Origin: Opisthocomus hoazin
Lineage: Eukaryota; Chordata; Aves; Opisthocomiformes; Opisthocomidae
Assembly: GCF_030867145.1 (NCBI RefSeq)
Contig: NC_134454.1
Span: forward strand, 66,756,308-66,820,307
Length of the DNA: 64,000 nt
Direction of reading: 5' to 3'
Under the pieces are notes generated by a model, which worked only from the letters and a program-made list of their open reading frames with translations, did no database searches and was not told the origin of the DNA. A program made the translations under genes and the position numbers. Each line of letters begins with the position of its first letter. Position 1 is the first letter of the stretch. Below, piece after piece: positions 13,246 through 22,732 of the stretch.

Positions 13246-14918
13246 CATAGAATCACAGAATCATACAATACTTTGGGTTGGAATGGACCATTAAAGGTCC
13301 TCTAGTCCAATCACCCCTGCAATGAGCAGGGACATCTTCAATTAGGTTAGGTTGCTCAGAGCTCCATCCAACCTCACCTTAAATACTTCCAGAGATGGGG
13401 CATCCACCACCTCTCTGGGAAACCTCTTCCAATGTTTACCCACCCTCATCGCAAAAAATTTCTTCCTTCTCTCATCTAAATCTACCCTCTCTTAGTTTAA
13501 AACCATTGCCCTTTGTCCTGTCACAACAGACCCTGCTGATAAGTTCCTTTCCTGCTTTCTTATAAGCCCCCTTTAAGTACTGGAACACCACCATAAGGTG
13601 TCCCTGGAGCCTTCTCTTCTCCAGGATGAGCAGCCCCAACTCTATCAGCTTTTCCTCACAGGAGAGGTGTTTCACCCTTCGGGTCATTTTTGTGGCCTCC
13701 TCTGGACCCGCTCCAACAGGTCCATGTCTTTCCTGTGCCGAGGGCTCCAGAGCTGGATGCAGGACTCCAGGTGGGGTCTCACCAGGGCAGAGCAGAGAGG
13801 CAGAATCCCCTCCCTCGACCTGCTGGCCACGCTGCTTTTGATGCAGCCCAGGATATGGTTGGCTTTCTGGGCTGTGAGCGCACACTGCCTGCTTGTGTCC
13901 AGCTTTTCATCCACCAGTGCCCCCAAGTCCTTCTTGGCAGGGCTGCTCTCAATCCCTTCATCCCCCAGCCTGTATTGATACTGGGATTTGCCCCGACCCA
14001 GGTGCAGCACCTTGCACTTGGCCTTGTTGAACTTCCTGAAGTTCACACTGTCTCAATTCTCGAGCCTGTGCAGATCCCTCTTGATGGCATCCCATCCCTC
14101 AGGCGTGTCAACTGCACCACTCAGCTTGGTGTCATCTCACAACTTGCTGAGGGTGCACTCGATCCCACTGTCTATGTCACTGATGAAGATACTCACCAGT
14201 ACTCGTCCCAGTACAGACCCCTTAGGGACAACACTCGTCACCACTCTCTGTCTGGACATTGAGCCGTTGACCACTGCTCTCTGGATGTAGTTGTCCAGCG
14301 AGTTCCTCATCCACCAAACAGCCCACCCATGAAGTCCATGTCTTTCCAATTTAGAGACAAGGATGTTGTGGGGGATCGTGTCAAAGCCCTAACAGAAATC
14401 CAAATAGATGACATCCATAGCTTTCCCCTTGTCCAATAGCATAGTCACTCCACCAAAGAAGGCCAGTAGGCTAGTCAGGCAGAACTTGCCCTTGGTGAAG
14501 CAATGCTGGCTGTCTCAAATCACCTCCCTGTTCTCCATGTGCCTTAGCCTAGCTTCTAGGAGGAACTGTTCCATGATATTCCCAGACACAGAGGTGAGGC
14601 TGGCACGTCGGTAGTTCCCAGGGTTCTCCTTTCTACTTTTTTTAAAAATGGGTGCAATGTTTCCATTTTTCCAGTCACCAGGGACTTCACCTGACTGCCA
14701 TGACTTTTCAAATATCACAGAGAGTGACTACATCAGCCAGTTCCCTTAGGACTCTGGGATGTGTCTCATCAGGTCCCATAGAGTCATGTATGTTCAGGCT
14801 CCTCAGGTTCCTTTTGTGGTCACAAACCTGATCTCTTATAATGGGAGGGACTTTGCTCCCCCAGCCCTGTCTTGTGGTCCAGACACTCGAGAGGTGTAGG
14901 AAGAGAGGTTGCGATCTG
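13246..14918 (-). mobile_element. CR1 LINE, about 1.7 kb, frame-broken (copy 3)
   Basis: This is a longer CR1 copy read on -, with its 3' end at 13246 (reverse complements of the ATTCTRTG tail) and truncated 5' end near 14918. Reverse-strand frames at 14515-14718, 14137-14349, 13684-14046 and 13472-13885 successively encode the C-terminal half of the RT and the domain after it. Recognisable runs are [30 protein letters not shown] and [19 protein letters not shown]. The move between frames shows several indels, and stops are present, so it is dead. Its wording ([19 protein letters not shown]) closely matches the copy at 48606, indicating the same subfamily. The endonuclease and N-terminal RT are missing. 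Confidence 0.95.
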
Positions 14919-17900
14919 TAGCTCTTCTAATTTTCCCTCACAAAGCAAACTCCTTTCAGGCTGTTTTTCTTTTGACGTTTCATTTGATTTGTCAGTACTT
15001 TTTTAAAGGGATCCGTACCGATAACCAGGACAATATTCTGATGAAGAGGTTAAAAATCGCATTTCCTTTCCATTTTCAATGGTCACAAAATAAGAAGTCG
15101 GTTTACTTGCTAGTAAATTTTAGACTCCACAGTTTCTTTTACTTTAGGAAAAAATAAGGGATTAAATCATACTTTATGGAAATCGTTAATATCTGTTTAG
15201 TGTGTGAAGTTATTCTATACAGTTGTTCATGCTGTAAGGAATTATCTGATTTTGAATTATTCTGTATATTGCAGCGAAATAGCTTAGTACTGTATACTTG
15301 ATGCCCAGAGAGATGCTCATTTCTTATTCTTTTCAATAACTTCTGCCGCTTTCTTTGACAGCCATGATGCAATTACTTCAGCCAATAGGTGACAATGAGG
15401 CATTTGTTTCCTTTCTGTTAATCACTTATGGAATTGCAGCCTCAGGATATGACCATCAAAATATGCCACACAGGTTACATTATTGAATTTCTGGCTACAC
15501 TTTCTACACAGTAAATGGAAAATATTTGAAGAAGCTGAGAATATCTTTTTGTGTAATGGTGGAAATCCTCTCCTGACAACACTTAGTTTGGACAAAAACT
15601 AAAAAGATTATACAAAATCTTAAATGTGACAGAATGTTATTTTTCTTAATATTAATTTGCTTGGATTTTTAATGGGTTCTTTCCAACAGTTAAAATATTC
15701 CATTATACTTCATTCTCAGCACCGGCAAAATATTTGCATACTACGGTTAAAATGTCTTCTTTTGGTGGCGTGAAACAGGATTACGTATCTGCGCATAGTT
15801 AATCTACACAAACACAATGGATTTGCTTTTTTAAAGCAAATTTATATGTAACATGGAATTTGTAATTGATTTTTCTGGAAATAAAAAAAAAAGGTGTGCA
15901 TTGTTATTTGCCTAGAAAGTCAAATCTAACCTCAGACCTTCAAAAGCAGATGACAAATAAGATACTTTCAAACACGAAATACGGATATAGGCCAGTTAAA
16001 TACTATCATACTAAATGTCATATTCCAGCATATGCTCAAAGGTTTCTGAGTACATGATAATAACTTCTGAGCAAAGAAGAAACATTCTAAATATAAAATA
16101 ATCTCCTAAACCTTGGAACAAGTTTGCCAGTATGTGGAGTCTAAAATAACTTTTTTCTCTTAGTCTAAGCCGTAACAATGATATTTACCCAGAAGAAGTA
16201 ACTTATGTACCTTATATGTATGAAATTGTTTCTCTTGACCATGGGTATGGGGGCTTGATTTTTTACTGCCTGATATGAGTGTGGTTATTAGGATATAATT
16301 CATTCTAGACTCAGCAAGAAGCTTCTCAGAATCTTAAGTGTTACCACTAGCAGGCATAGTAACAAACTAAGCAAGACACACTTCACTTTCTCTCAGTTTT
16401 TAGGAGAGTTTCCTGAATTACAAGCAGCCTGGAGTTTAGTGTTAGAGGGGAAACTTTCTTTGTCCCAGAAATAGTCCTGAAAACAAAGCAAGGAAGGTAT
16501 GCAGTGTCAAGTAAGCGTAACATTGCAGGAGAAGATACCAATTTATTTTAAGATTAATCCATGTAGGAAAACCACAATTTGCCTGGGAAGAGGAGAAAAA
16601 TCACAAGTTAATTGTTTAGTATTGTGCAATGATTTTGGAATTTATGTAGCCTGAAGTCCTGTGGTCAAACCAGTATCAGCTGAAGGCAGTTTATAAGAAA
16701 GATAAAGGAAAAAAAATCTTTTATTGACCTTGTAACTACTTGTCAATTTTTGTAATAGAATTCTCTGTGTTTTACAGGCCACAAGGAAGGAATATACTTT
16801 CTGGCCTGAGAAATCAAGTTTATTGCAAACTGCAGAGTACTTTCTATTTAACATTACTTTCCTAAAAATTTTTACATTTTAGAAAGTTTTAAAGACTTTT
16901 TCCTTTGAATCCCTGGATAACAAGCAGGCCTCTAGGTAGTATTTCCTTATGTAAGCAACTTCATTAATGACGTTCAAGAACAAGATGTAAAAATGTAAAT
17001 GTAGGTCTCTGTGTTTAAGATAAAGATCATCTTAGATGCTTTAGAGCTTCAGAAACTTTGCATAGAATGAGAGAAAGTGGTCTCTTTCTCATATTCCTCT
17101 AACACTTTGTTGTTAATGATGGCATAAAAACCAAGACCTTCCTTCCCAGATCTGTTGTTGCTTTTCTGTTTTTGAAATTTAATCAAGCCTAACCAGCGTG
17201 ACTGTGTCAACAGAAAAACTGTTCAGAATTCAGGATAGTTGTTAACAAAACTCCACATTTTAAAACAGATTCTTTATGCCATGTGCCATGGTTTTGCATA
17301 TAGGGCCAAATATATTATGCTACTTTTATTTACTGTGCTACTTCCTAATACCATAGCTAATGATGAAATAGCATGCAAGTCAAAGGCTAAATTTGACCAT
17401 GTTTACTCTGCTTTCTAAAATTTATGCTAATTAAACAGATTTATTAACATCCTGATGGTTTCTCATGTGAAAGTTTCTACAACAATATCTAAGCATGCTC
17501 AAATATTAGTCAGGTATGACTAACATCTTCAGAACACTTTTAGCATGTTAAAAGGCTCCATATTTCATTATTTAATAGATTAGAATTACATCTTGCAATT
17601 CATTGCTGTAACCCCCTTTGGGTGTCCATCTTCAGAAGCCTTGAAACGATTTTTTTCCTGTTTTTGTTTTTCCCATTTTTGTGTTTTTTTTTTTTTTTTT
17701 CCCCCATGGTCTTTTTTTCCCGTGTACTTGGTATTGTATAGCACTAACTAAAACGAAAAGTAAAGTGTTATGCAGGGACAGGTCCAGAGAAAAATGCTCC
17801 AGATTATCACTTATCAGCCTTGACTATGAAACCAGACCCTTCTTTCTGCAGTTCCGGCTTCATTCAAATTTTTCTTCCAACTTTTTCACCAAACTGAGTA

Positions 17901-20298
17901 CTCGCAGAAGACAGCATTTTATACTGCATGTGCAGCCTTGATTCACCCTCCAAGTCTGGAACATACAGAATGGAGCAGAGCTCATTCAAGAAAAATTGTT
18001 CTGTGATCATTAAAGTATGCAACATAAAATCATGGACAGATGAGGGGAGTGAGGGAGTGTTGCAGACTCATAGGGAGTGTCCTGAGGTTCAGGCTCTCCA
18101 TGCTGAAATGCTATACTTCCCTCAGTTTCAGGAATTGCCACATTCACGGGAAAGGAATGCAGTGGTGTTCGGTCTCCTAGGCTGGAATCAACATTTACAC
18201 AAGAAAATATTAGACAAGTAAGTAAATAGCTATTTACCCAACCCTCAGTATTAACTCTGTATTAAGTCCATAGTTACAATGTTAACTTAGATGAACCCCT
18301 GAAGGATTTTTTCCTCTCTCATCTGGTGAGGACTTTCATACTTCACATCAAGACTAAGATTCAATCCTCTCGCAAAATCTGTCGTGGATATAAAATGATA
18401 CATGTAATATTGAACTCCTTCTGAGGTTTTGTTCAGATTCAGGCCCCTTTCTTACTAATACAAGGGCAGTCAGGATTTAATGTTAGGCTTCACACTTCTG
18501 CTGGTGGCTTGTTCACAACACCTATCTGCCTTAATGTAGAAGGACCTTTGGGCAAGGTTCAGACTCCCAACAGTAAGCAGAAATTTTTAATCATTGCCCT
18601 GCTGCTGAAATATACACAAACTGTTAACCTGTTGTGAGGGGAATGTCGGACTGGTGGTTTGGGATTTGGCTCTAAGTGCACATGTAATTGCCTTATGCAC
18701 TGAAACCAGTTTTTCATATAGGCAAAATAAAAATTCCAAAAGCATGCAGAAACCATTGCTACTTCTTAACTGAAACGAGACAGGATGGTCTTCAGTAACT
18801 TTCTAGATTATAGTAATTTTGCAATGAATATTACTAGCTCTGGCTTTGAGAAGTGTCATTGTAAAAGGCTGGTGTCCTTTTAGCTCCCTTCCCTGTTTGA
18901 TCTGACATAAGTATACGTAAACAGATAGTTGAATTAATGTTGCATAAGCAGGTCTCAGTTTCATTTCTTTGTCACACTTTAGTGCTTGATTTTAATAACT
19001 GTACTACTTTCTTTAAGGTTCTTTTTTGGTTCTAAATAGACTGAAATCTTTTGTCTATCATATAGAAGCAAAGCCTTTGAAGTAAGCAAGTAACTGGCAG
19101 CAATAGTAGGTCGCTGTCTTCTGTGTGAATCTTGGACATTTTTGCAGTGGTTTTCATAGATCTTGCTGTTAGCAAAGGGAACAGGGAAGTCAAAGATGAT
19201 AAATACTTTCATTAAGATCATAATTTTTCTTAAGCTTTGCATTTTTTCTAACCGTTTTCTCAGAGGCAGCTAGGTCATTTTGACTGGCACATTAACTATG
19301 GCCTGGTTGCCTGCAGAACTGATCCTCCCAGATCTCAGATTGCATTGTTGTCTTGCAAAAAGCTGTAAAACGAATTGGCAAAGTGTGTGCCTTTTTTCCC
19401 TGCAGATAAGGCCACAAAATGAAAGCCAGCCTTTTATTACTACCATTAGTTCAAGTCCTAGGGAAATGTTACAGAGGAAAATTCCTCATCTTGCTACTTA
19501 ATATATTGCAAGCAGGCGTTTTTGGTTTTAATGTAGTTAGAACAGTGAGAAGTTAAGAAATGCCAGGATTTAAAGTTGCTTACTGCTGAAGGTAGTTTAT
19601 CTTTTGAGGCTCAATGATGTGCTAAATGCAACAGTGTGGCTTTTCATTCAGAACTGGCATGTGTCCTGCTGGCTCAGTTTGGGTGGAATTTTCATGTGGC
19701 TGCCTGCAAAATGCCATGTAAACAAATGTTATGGGGGGAATTTCTGAGAGTGTGTAATGGCTAGATGCACAAGAGCATGTTGTGTCAGGGTAGTGGGATA
19801 TCTCCCTTTAGTGGCATATGTCTTCACACCTTGCTTAAGGTATCACATAGCTTGATGTTTGGGGAAAATAAAAAGAAAAAAAGCATAGATGTATATGGAT
19901 TCTAATCCACAAGGCAGATAAGGGCACTGAACCCTGGTCTCCCACATCCTGGATGACAGTCTTAATCACAGGGTAGGAGATAATGATGATATTTCCTTTG
20001 TGTCTTGTTTGGACATACATGTGGTCTGAGCGCGTATACCCACAAGCAAGAAAGATTCAACATCTCAGTTCTGTGAATAAGGAATAACTTGGTCCCCCTC
20101 TGCTTAGTGCATCTAAAGTGGTATGCATTTAGGTACATACCTAAACCTAACTGTAGTTTCTTAGAAACTTTGCTAACTAGTTATTTACAAGCATATTTGG
20201 GGGCCAGGTGTCAGGAACTAGGTTCTGATTGGCATCTAAATGGATGCAAGTCTTGAGCTTCCTTACGAGCCTAATATACTGACTTCCATGCTCTAAGA
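14919..20298. other. AT-rich unique sequence upstream of the ERV
   Basis: About 5.4 kb with short open frames only. A T17 run lies at 17684-17700. I see no exon with a good acceptor, donor and protein-like frame together, and no other mobile element. Confidence 0.45.
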
Positions 20299-20302
20299 GT
20301 AG
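20299..20302 (+). repeat. ERV target-site duplication, left copy (GTAG)
   Basis: The four bases before the 5' LTR are GTAG, and the same four bases follow the 3' LTR at 26386-26389. A 4-bp duplication is usual for gammaretrovirus-type (class I) integrases. It marks a single insertion event with both ends still in place. Confidence 0.9.
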
Positions 20303-20625
20303 TGATAACTGTAAATGTAACAAATGTAACATGTGGGGGATGTTATCACTTCAGGTTGTCAGAAACAAGTCTTGGTTCTTTGTGAATATTAGGACGGTTG
20401 CAAGACAAGGGACTCCTGAATAATCCCTTTAGGCGCCTGGGCCTTGGGAGAACAGGTATGCAAACTACAGAGATAAGGATGCTGCAGGATAATCTGAAGA
20501 CCCCTGCCGAGAGACGCCAAACAAACATGTGCGACGGACATTACCATATATTAATGAATTCTTGGAAAAGCCATTACTATGATAAACATTTCTTGGAAAT
20601 GTAATGAATATGTATGTTAACATAG

Positions 20626-20633
20626 CATAAATA
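20626..20633 (+). promoter_or_regulatory. LTR TATA-like element
   Basis: CATAAATA lies about 66 bases before the AATAAA signal, a plausible spacing for a retroviral core promoter with a short R region. The identical element in the 3' LTR is at 26246-26253 and could drive outward transcription toward 27 kb. The start site itself cannot be seen. Confidence 0.45.
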
Positions 20634-20698
20634 CCTAGTAACTGTGTCTCTTCGGTGCACACGTTTGGAGGAGAGATCCCCCGTGTGCCCGGCGCCGC

Positions 20699-20704
20699 AA
20701 TAAA
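20699..20704 (+). terminator. LTR polyadenylation signal (5' copy)
   Basis: AATAAA sits near the R/U5 boundary of the 5' LTR. The functional counterpart for proviral transcripts is at 26319-26324 in the 3' LTR. Confidence 0.7.
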
Positions 20705-20769
20705 GAATACCTGCATAATAGTCTGCCGACTATTGAGTCTTCAATTCTGGCTTTTCACGGCATCATTTC

Positions 20770-20787
20770 TGGCACCCCAGATGGGAC
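20770..20787 (+). promoter_or_regulatory. ERV primer binding site, probably tRNA-Arg(CCU)
   Basis: The 18-mer TGGCACCCCAGATGGGAC starts four bases after the LTR. Its reverse complement ends in CCA, as a tRNA 3' end must. From memory it agrees with the 3' end of a vertebrate tRNA-Arg with anticodon CCU, with at most one mismatch depending on the isodecoder. Other common retroviral primers (Pro, Lys, Trp, Glu) do not fit. The site is intact, so initiation of reverse transcription could still occur on a helper-packaged RNA. Confidence 0.65.
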
Positions 20788-21054
20788 CCGCTCTGCTCGG
20801 CTGCAGGACCCGCTGAGAACAGGACTCCCTAGGGTACCCCCGGGATTTCCCGGAGGGACTCCTCGCCTCACTCGGATCACTGCGGGAGCAGACAAGGACC
20901 ATCTAAACAAGTAAAGGTATTCTTTTTTTTTCCTTTCTTTCTCTGTTTTGGTATGTGAGACCGGTCATTTGGAGAGTTCTCATAAGTCGTAGGAGACGTC
21001 CTACGCTGAGCGCTGTACACCAGGCTACTAGTGCCTGAGGGTGTACGTCTTGGT

Positions 21055-21300
21055 ACGTTGGTGCAGGCACGGGTTAAGGTTTGCACTTCTGTAATAACGT
21101 GCTTTTGGTAGTTGTGCGTTGGTACAAGCATGGGTTAAGCTTTGTACTTCTGTAATAACGTACTTTTGGGTATTGGTGCGTTGGTGCAGGCACGGGTTGT
21201 GCTCTGCACTTCTGTAATAACGTGCTTTTGGTAGTTGTGCGTTGGTACAAGCATGGGTTAAGCTTTGTACTTCTGTAATAACGTACATTCGGTATGGTAC
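21055..21300 (+). repeat. Four-unit tandem repeat in the ERV leader (ABAB)
   Basis: Units start at 21055, 21116, 21178 and 21239, so the period is 61-62 bases. Units 1 and 3 carry GTGCAGGCACGGG and units 2 and 4 carry GTACAAGCATGGG, so the array is an alternating dimer of about 123 bases copied once. Every unit contains ACTTCTGTAATAACGT. It lies in the untranslated leader between the primer binding site and any gag start, where packaging or splicing signals usually reside. The - strand open frames across it are by-products. Confidence 0.93.
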
Positions 21301-21700
21301 GCTTAGGAAACCCGCTTAAGTTGTACTTCTGGCGATACGGATTTGTTGGTATTGAACTCGGATATCGGATATCTCGGATACTGGCTTGTTAACATACCCA
21401 TCAGGCATCGTAAAACCAAAAAAAAAACCCACCAAAAAAAAAACCATCTTGCACGGTGAACCTCTTTTCTTGTGACCAGAATATTAATTGTGACATTTTT
21501 GGAACATGGTCAGAGCGGGACAGAAGGGGACGACAGATTAAAATTGTTAAGATAAAGACTAACAGAGGTACAGAATCAACAAAGTAAAATGGGGGACAGC
21601 AAAGCAGTGGTATTGTAAAGAAAAGCCCCTTAGGATGTATTCTAGCACATTGGAAAGCTTGTGTGACTGTATGAAGCCTCTGTGTGAAAGACAAATAAGT

Positions 21701-21789
21701 CAAAAAGAAAAAAAAAAAAAAGAAAAAAGAAAAAAAAAAGAAAAAAAAGAGAGGAAAAAAAAATGGTGAAGAAAAAAAAAGAAAAAAAC
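21701..21789 (+). repeat. Purine-rich, A-dominated tract in the ERV
   Basis: Nearly pure A with interspersed G over about 90 bases. It is one of several A-rich stretches in this provirus (others near 21417-21445, 22507-22545, 22648-22660 and 22788-22806). It may be slippage expansion of an original purine tract or filler at a deletion site. Confidence 0.85.
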
Positions 21790-21954
21790 ACCACGTACGT
21801 TTGGTATGTTCTGCTGATTTCCGGTTTTTGACTTGGGACAGTTGTATTTGAACTCTGAGTCTTCGGGGCCGTGGTTTATGATTTCTTAAGTATCAGTGCA
21901 GGGTCTTCCCGTGGGGGGGATTTTGAGAGCCTCTCCCAGGATCTAGACGGCAAC

Positions 21955-22110
21955 ATTGGGAAAAGTAGGGGGAGACCCCTCACTCAACAACGTCTTAATA
22001 ATGTATGGGGTTTGGTTTGCTTAAAGAAAATCGGCATGATTTAGGAATTGAGTTGGGAATTTGGGGACTGGTTTTAAAATACAAGTTGGTATATATTGTG
22101 GGGTTACAAG
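21955..22110 (+). pseudogene. Possible gag N-terminal remnant
   Basis: A short frame starting at ATTGGGAAA (21955), in the place where a gag start codon would be expected, encodes a basic and then L/Q/N-rich stretch of about 25 residues before a stop. The position after the leader, and a G after the lost start, fit a gammaretroviral matrix N-terminus. There is no conserved motif to prove it. Everything a gag gene should contain after this (capsid, nucleocapsid zinc knuckle) is unrecognisable. Confidence 0.3.
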
Positions 22111-22305
22111 TTCTCTAGTTATTTGGCGTTGATCGATCATTTAGGGACTCTGGTTTTGGGGTATGTATTGAATATACTGTATATATTGTTTTGAAAGAGC
22201 TCTATGTATATAAACATGTTAACTGAAGTGGTTTGCATGTATATATTGTTCTACTTAGGTGATACAGTATGTAAACAGAAGGATTTTAAAAGATCGCTTC
22301 TAGGT

Positions 22306-22332
22306 TGTGTGTGTGTGTGTGTGTGTGTGTGT
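22306..22332 (+). repeat. (TG)n microsatellite
   Basis: A run of about 13 TG units inside the ERV interior, in the region where gag or protease would be. It is probably polymorphic in length. Confidence 0.9.
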
Positions 22333-22589
22333 TGTGTTAACCGATTGGTGGAGAAGTTGAGAAATTATTTTATTGTAACATGAGCTTCGGAGGGAGGTGA
22401 TCCCCTCATAAGGAAACAATTAATTGAATTATGATATGTTGTTAGAATTGATGCGGTTTTGTGGACAATTAAAAAGTATAGGAGATGAAAAGTTTAACGC
22501 GGTATTGAAAAAAAAACAACAAAAACAACCAAAAAAAACCCAAAAGGAAAACCCCTCTGGATTTTCCGAAGGGCTGTGTAAAGTCATTA

Positions 22590-22732
22590 GAACAGAAAGG
22601 TATCAAGTTACAAGCTGCTTTGCTAGCTGCTGCTCTAAATGAAGAGAAAAAAAAAAGGCAAAGTTCTTAGAAGTTAAGCAACAGAAAAACAAAATGAAAA
22701 AGAGGGGAAGCAAGGTAACTTTTTACAGTATG
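22590..22732 (+). pseudogene. Possible gag C-terminal remnant
   Basis: One frame just before the RT reads QAALLAAALNEEKKK, then stops, followed by a K/R-rich run. An alanine-rich helix followed by charged residues is reminiscent of the end of a gammaretroviral capsid, but there is no zinc knuckle and no protease D-T/S-G motif before the RT begins. The assignment rests mainly on position. Confidence 0.25.

Larger units (their letters stand above)
20303..20765 (+). repeat. ERV 5' LTR
   Basis: 463 bp, TG...CA, aligned base for base without gaps to the LTR at 25923. I count three differences (20563, 20715 and the base in TTCTGG near 20748), so identity is about 99.4%. U3 opens with two direct copies of AAATGTAAC. 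A TATA-like CATAAATA is at 20626-20633 and the polyadenylation signal AATAAA at 20699-20704, giving a short R/U5. Open frames on either strand inside the LTR are incidental. Confidence 0.97.

Noticed and set aside
13690..14262. 190-codon open frame on +
   Set aside because: It is antisense to the CR1 copy read on -. Similar antisense frames over the copies at 2985, 31583 and 48606 were dropped for the same reason.
20346..20604. Identical open frames on both strands in the two LTRs
   Set aside because: They occur because the LTRs are the same sequence. They cross promoter and R/U5 signals and have no protein features.
21028..21300. CRISPR-like or repeat-protein reading of the leader array
   Set aside because: Units are contiguous with no unique spacers, the host is a vertebrate and the array is inside a provirus. 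The - strand peptide repeats simply mirror the DNA repeats.
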